The notes beneath the pieces were generated by a model. It was not told the origin of the DNA and searched no databases. It was given only the letters and a program-made list of their open reading frames with translations. Position numbers and translations under genes: made by a program. Shown piece by piece: positions 60,420 to 64,000 of a DNA stretch of 64,000 nucleotides (within the stretch, counting starts at the first letter, position 1; every line of letters starts with the position of its first letter). Source of the DNA: PHAA01 sp963665865 (lineage in GTDB: Bacteria > Bacillota > Syntrophomonadia > Syntrophomonadales > Syntrophomonadaceae); contig CAXXWF010000001.1 of the NCBI GenBank assembly GCA_963665865.2, positions 1,054,001 through 1,118,000 of the forward strand. Direction: 5' to 3'.

Positions 60420-63400
60420 ATGCAACACTTTAGAAATAGGTGGTTAAATAAATCAAATTATAGAAGGAGATTAGTAGTCGCGGTATTGACTGTTTTTCTA
60501 TTTGTTATTATGCAGGTTTCATTCAGCCCTGGAATTGCTCTGGCTAGTAATATAAGTGATGTAATTACTGATGTCTCAACGAATATTTCTAATCCAGAAT
60601 ACCAGTTTGGCTCGCAAAATGTTAATGGTATGAATATTAACTTGAATGCATCTATGGGCAAATACGGGAATGGTGATTGTTCCATTGCGGTAGTAGGACC
60701 GGCTGATTCCAGTCAGATTTTGAGTTTGCTGGACTATGTAGCCAAGCAGGCTGGAAGCGATGGTACTAAGACAGCTGCTATGAATGGTTATGAGGTGCGG
60801 GAGTATCGAATGGAAAACGGATCTGGTATAGCGGTTATTCTGCCTGAATATTTGGTTACGGCTGAATTATATAATACGGGTAATGGAAGGGACTGGGAGT
60901 TAAACAAAGCTAGATGGCTGGCCCAGTTAACTCTTGATGGATTGGCAAGTAAGGGAGTTATAAAAACGGCTCCTAAACTGGAATCTATTTCAACATCAGA
61001 TAAGAATGCAACTAAAGCGGGAGATAAAACATCAGCTTCAAGTGAGCAGTCCTTTCCGCAGAACTTCATTAATACAATAAAAAATTTTACTGACAGTATT
61101 TTGGGCGGTGATCAAGCCTCGACCGGACAAGCAGAAGAAAATAAGAGTACACCTAAGAGCGAACCAATAATTGTTTTGAATTCGAATAACACAGGGAGCG
61201 TGCACAATGGACCTACTGTACCTACTACGTTTACGATAAATGCAACAAATTTACTTACCTATATTCAGGATTACCATTGGAATAATGGTCAGGGACTTAC
61301 CCCTGGCACCATTGGTTTAAAGGATCAAAACGGGGTTATATATGGCCCTTGGCAGGCAGTCGGCAAACCCGGGCAGGGCGGGGTTGTAAATGCTTACTGG
61401 GAAGTAGACCCGAATGTGCTTATTCCAGCAGGGACATATACCATTATTGATTCCGATTCTTCTACCTGGTCGTGCAATTCGGGCTCAGAAGGCCGGGGTA
61501 TGTCACTAGTGAAATCGACTCCGGATTTTACTGCGCCCTCTGATACGGCTGATAAATCTGGAGGAATACTTGATAATGTATTCGGCAGCACCGGAAGTGG
61601 GCGCACAGAAACGCAAGCCGGGATAGGTTCGGTGGGCAATATACCAGGACCAGCTACTTCAACCCAGGCAGTGGTGGGTGTGACTGTACCGGGTTTAATC
61701 AGTATTGCTTTAGGTGCTCTGGGAGCCATGGGATCTGGGGGCGGATTTGGACCTCCCGGAGGAGTGGAGATACCTCCGGGAGGCGGTTCTATGCCTGGGT
61801 CAGGCTCTAACTCAGGAGGTCAGGGTGCTGATACTACAGAGTTTACAGGCAAGCGACCGGATGAAGACGGTTATGATGAAAACGGCAATCTTCAAAACGA
61901 AGGTCGGTCAGCTGGGGGGATAATGATCGATGCTGACAGTACTCGCGGAGAGGTAACCGGACGCGAACTCATATCTGTTGATGATAACGCTTTGACAAAG
62001 GTAACTGGACAGGAGCAAATATTTATCGATAATGATTCTTCAGAAGTTGGAGCATCCGTGGGAGGTGTCTTAATAGATACTGACGCTATTGCGGAAAATG
62101 CGGTAGAGAAGGGAACAATTGCTGAGGGCGTTTTAACCAATAATACCGAACCGTCAGCAACAGTATCGCTAGGCAGCGGTGAGAGCGACAGCCTTAAAGA
62201 TACGGGGAAAATAGCGATAGAACAAACCGAGACCCCAACCGTCGCGACCACAAGCGGTCTTGAATATAATGCATCAGGTTTTGATAAACAGGGTTATGAT
62301 AGCCAAGGTTATAATCAAGCTGGTTACAATCAGGAGGGATTAAACACTGCTGGTTATGACCGAAAAGGGTATGACAAAAATGGTTACGATAAGGAGGGCT
62401 ATAACCAGGAAGGGTATGATAGCAAAGGCTTACAAAAGGAAGGCTATGATGAATTCGGCTATGATAAGAATGGTTTGAATAAGGATGGCAATGACCGTGA
62501 TGGTTATGATCTAAAGGGTTTTGACTATAAAGGGTATAACCGCGAGGGCTATGATTCCTGGGGATATGATCGTCAAGGTTACGGCAAGGATGGTTATCAC
62601 TGGAGTGGGTACAATGCTGAGGGGTACGATCGCACCGGGCGACTGTGGAGCGAGCAGCCGAAGGGCGGCACAAGTCCCAATCCTTTTGACGAAGATGCAG
62701 TGATTATTATAGGGGAGTGGAAACCAACCAAACCGGCTCTGGGAGAGCCCTATCCCAAGACAGTAGTTGAGTATGGGCCTAAAACCTGGGGAGATTCGAC
62801 TCCCACGACCGATACCCATGCAGCCAGCAGCGGTGATGCTATTGGAGGGAATCGTAGCGGTATCAAAATGGTCTCTACCGCTGATCCTACCATGTCAAGT
62901 ACTCCTCTTCCGGAAGGTCTGGAGATATCAGCAGGTGGTGCAATTGGGAATTCTGCTGGGAGTGCTTCGGCTGGTGGCGGCGGTATCATTCCTCCAGATG
63001 ATGGCAATGTCTCAGTGGCCGGTGGCACTATGCCTCCTGACGATGGCAACATTATTCCATGGGGATCAGACCAAGCAGGTGGTGCAATAGGCCCCATCGA
63101 TGGGGAAACCCAAACCTTGGTGGGAAAAACGGATGGACGCACCTATGAGATTAAATACGATGGCAAAACCGGACAATGGATAAATACCGAAAGCGGTTCC
63201 ATTTTTGATCCGAAATATTTCGACGGATATCAGGACAACCTGGCGGTAAATAAACAGTTCTCCGCCAATGAAATGGATAAAATGATCGACCGCACCGATG
63301 GCAACAGTGTAGCTATAAAGCAGCATCTGGCTGACCTGGCCAAGCTGCAGCAAATGGAAAAATTAGCTGACAAATATAATATAGGAACCAGCGGAGGGCC

Positions 63401-64000
63401 TGGGGATGTGGATAAAGCTATCCAGAATTTGAAGCAGGACCTTATAAATGGTAAAGAGATCGACCAAGATAAAATGGATCTCATCAACCGAGTCATTAAA
63501 GGAAATATTCGCGGGGATTGGACGGAAGATACCGGAGCGCGTTGGGAGGAAGATCCCTGGTATACGGATATTGGGTCAGCACTTAAAGCCAATGCCGAAA
63601 CCATGAAAGAAGTTGTGACCGGATCAAAGGAAGACGGCAGCACGGCTTGGGTGGGAATAGGTGCTCGCATAATGTTGGGTGCGACTACCGGTGGTGTAAC
63701 TGAGTATGGTTTTACCATTGCCGAAGCAATGGCCGGAATACAAGCCGGGGTGGACAAAGATGAGTCTAATTTCAAGATTATGGGTAAAGCCATTGGCAAG
63801 GTTGTCCTTGATGAAGGGATTTCCAGGTATCTGGAAGGAGTGTTAAGCGGGGCATCTTCGGTGGTAATGGATGAAATGATAGAACGTTTTCCGGCACTTA
63901 CCAACACTGTTGCTGACTATATCGAGGCTGGCATATTAAAAGGTATGAAAGCCAACCAAATAGCGAGTGCTAAACTGGGCTTTATAGGCAAAGAAGGCGC
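60420..64000 (+). CDS. Very large secreted protein with YDxxG pentapeptide repeats, 3' truncated by window edge
   Basis: Open from ATG 60420 (GGAGGTG upstream) to the window end, at least 1,193 codons. Signal peptide: basic N-region (RNRWLNKSNYRRR), hydrophobic core and probable cleavage after ALA (about residue 42). Then: an N-terminal domain (about 45-210, IAVVGPADSSQILSLLDYV); a Ser/Thr/Asn-rich linker; a beta-rich domain (about 250-365, TIGLKDQNGVIYGPWQAVG, VLIPAGTYTIIDSDSSTW); a short hydrophobic stretch (about 418-440, VVGVTVPGLISIALGALGAM) followed by Gly/Pro-rich sequence; an acidic region; 25 tandem pentapeptides (about 616-740); Gly/Pro segments with PPDDGN twice; and a helical C-terminal region. 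No catalytic family recognised. The hydrophobic stretch could anchor it in the membrane. Confidence 0.85.
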   Translation, partial: MQHFRNRWLNKSNYRRRLVVAVLTVFLFVIMQVSFSPGIALASNISDVITDVSTNISNPEYQFGSQNVNGMNINLNASMGKYGNGDCSIAVVGPADSSQILSLLDYVAKQAGSDGTKTAAMNGYEVREYRMENGSGIAVILPEYLVTAELYNTGNGRDWELNKARWLAQLTLDGLASKGVIKTAPKLESISTSDKNATKAGDKTSASSEQSFPQNFINTIKNFTDSILGGDQASTGQAEENKSTPKSEPIIVLNSNNTGSVHNGPTVPTTFTINATNLLTYIQDYHWNNGQGLTPGTIGLKDQNGVIYGPWQAVGKPGQGGVVNAYWEVDPNVLIPAGTYTIIDSDSSTWSCNSGSEGRGMSLVKSTPDFTAPSDTADKSGGILDNVFGSTGSGRTETQAGIGSVGNIPGPATSTQAVVGVTVPGLISIALGALGAMGSGGGFGPPGGVEIPPGGGSMPGSGSNSGGQGADTTEFTGKRPDEDGYDENGNLQNEGRSAGGIMIDADSTRGEVTGRELISVDDNALTKVTGQEQIFIDNDSSEVGASVGGVLIDTDAIAENAVEKGTIAEGVLTNNTEPSATVSLGSGESDSLKDTGKIAIEQTETPTVATTSGLEYNASGFDKQGYDSQGYNQAGYNQEGLNTAGYDRKGYDKNGYDKEGYNQEGYDSKGLQKEGYDEFGYDKNGLNKDGNDRDGYDLKGFDYKGYNREGYDSWGYDRQGYGKDGYHWSGYNAEGYDRTGRLWSEQPKGGTSPNPFDEDAVIIIGEWKPTKPALGEPYPKTVVEYGPKTWGDSTPTTDTHAASSGDAIGGNRSGIKMVSTADPTMSSTPLPEGLEISAGGAIGNSAGSASAGGGGIIPPDDGNVSVAGGTMPPDDGNIIPWGSDQAGGAIGPIDGETQTLVGKTDGRTYEIKYDGKTGQWINTESGSIFDPKYFDGYQDNLAVNKQFSANEMDKMIDRTDGNSVAIKQHLADLAKLQQMEKLADKYNIGTSGGPGDVDKAIQNLKQDLINGKEIDQDKMDLINRVIKGNIRGDWTEDTGARWEEDPWYTDIGSALKANAETMKEVVTGSKEDGSTAWVGIGARIMLGATTGGVTEYGFTIAEAMAGIQAGVDKDESNFKIMGKAIGKVVLDEGISRYLEGVLSGASSVVMDEMIERFPALTNTVADYIEAGILKGMKANQIASAKLGFIGKEG
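62265..62639 (+). repeat. 15-bp coding tandem repeat: 25 x (Y/F/L)(D/N)xxG
   Basis: Twenty-five consecutive 15-base units in the giant protein gene. Consensus Tyr-(Asp/Asn)-x-x-Gly; Tyr is replaced by Phe, Leu or Asn in a few units, Gly is invariant, and the two variable positions are mostly charged or polar. Codons vary between units (tat/tac, gat/aat, ggt/ggc/ggg), so the repeat is maintained at protein level rather than being recently expanded. Confidence 0.9.

Noticed and set aside
61394..63907. Several minus-strand ORFs opposite the giant secreted protein
   Set aside because: Shadows of a repetitive, Gly/Tyr-rich coding frame; no ribosome binding sites and low-complexity products.

Overview
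The window is a chromosomal segment of a low-to-mid GC, endospore-forming Firmicute of the class Clostridia. The evidence is the dcw cluster running straight into spoIIGA-sigE-sigG, a PolC-type replicative polymerase, the hslVU/rpsB/tsf/pyrH/frr/uppS/cdsA/dxr/rseP/ispG/proS/polC order, and the rimP-nusA-ylxR-ylxQ-infB-rbfA-nrnA-truB-ribF-rpsO-pnp order. Gene order and protein flavour suggest Syntrophomonadaceae, but that assignment is inference from memory, not a search. Nearly all genes lie on the plus strand.

Layout. 1-9801: cell wall and division genes (ftsW end, murG, murC, murA, ftsQ, DUF881, sbp, ftsA, ftsZ). 10328-13239: sporulation sigma factors with the pro-sigma-E protease SpoIIGA and a 47-residue membrane peptide. 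13358-15827: a small accessory patch with two small membrane proteins, an orphan beta-class DNA methyltransferase and an unlisted 55-residue minus-strand gene. 16058-23555: dprA, topA, trmFO, xerC, hslV, hslU. 23771-35651: translation factors, pyrH, lipid and isoprenoid enzymes (uppS, cdsA, dxr, ispG), rseP, proS, an MgtC protein. 35675-39340: a PolC with no exonuclease domain. 39509-50889: the nusA-infB operon through pnp. 51255-56003: VanW protein, ylxY-type deacetylase, dacF, M16 peptidase, dut, ymxH. 56101-64000: accessory region with a MFS-LuxR fusion regulator, a decayed zinc-ribbon gene, and an operon of two membrane proteins followed by a very large secreted protein that runs off the right edge.

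The core genes work as usual: lipid II synthesis (murA/C/G with uppS supplying the carrier lipid) feeds FtsW and the FtsQ/A/Z divisome; SpoIIGA activates sigma E in the mother cell while sigma G serves the forespore; the nusA-infB block couples transcription and translation.

The most unusual material is between and after the core genes. Several families of short, non-coding, inverted-repeat elements fill the intergenic gaps; some are nested inside one another and two sit directly against terminator hairpins. Three genes (ftsA, vanW-like, pnp) have no usable ATG/GTG/TTG and appear to begin at ATT or ATC. The terminal operon (59324 to the edge) encodes a signal-peptide protein with 25 tandem Tyr-Asp-x-x-Gly pentapeptides and is the best candidate for an undescribed system. 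No rRNA, tRNA, CRISPR array or intact transposase gene was seen.
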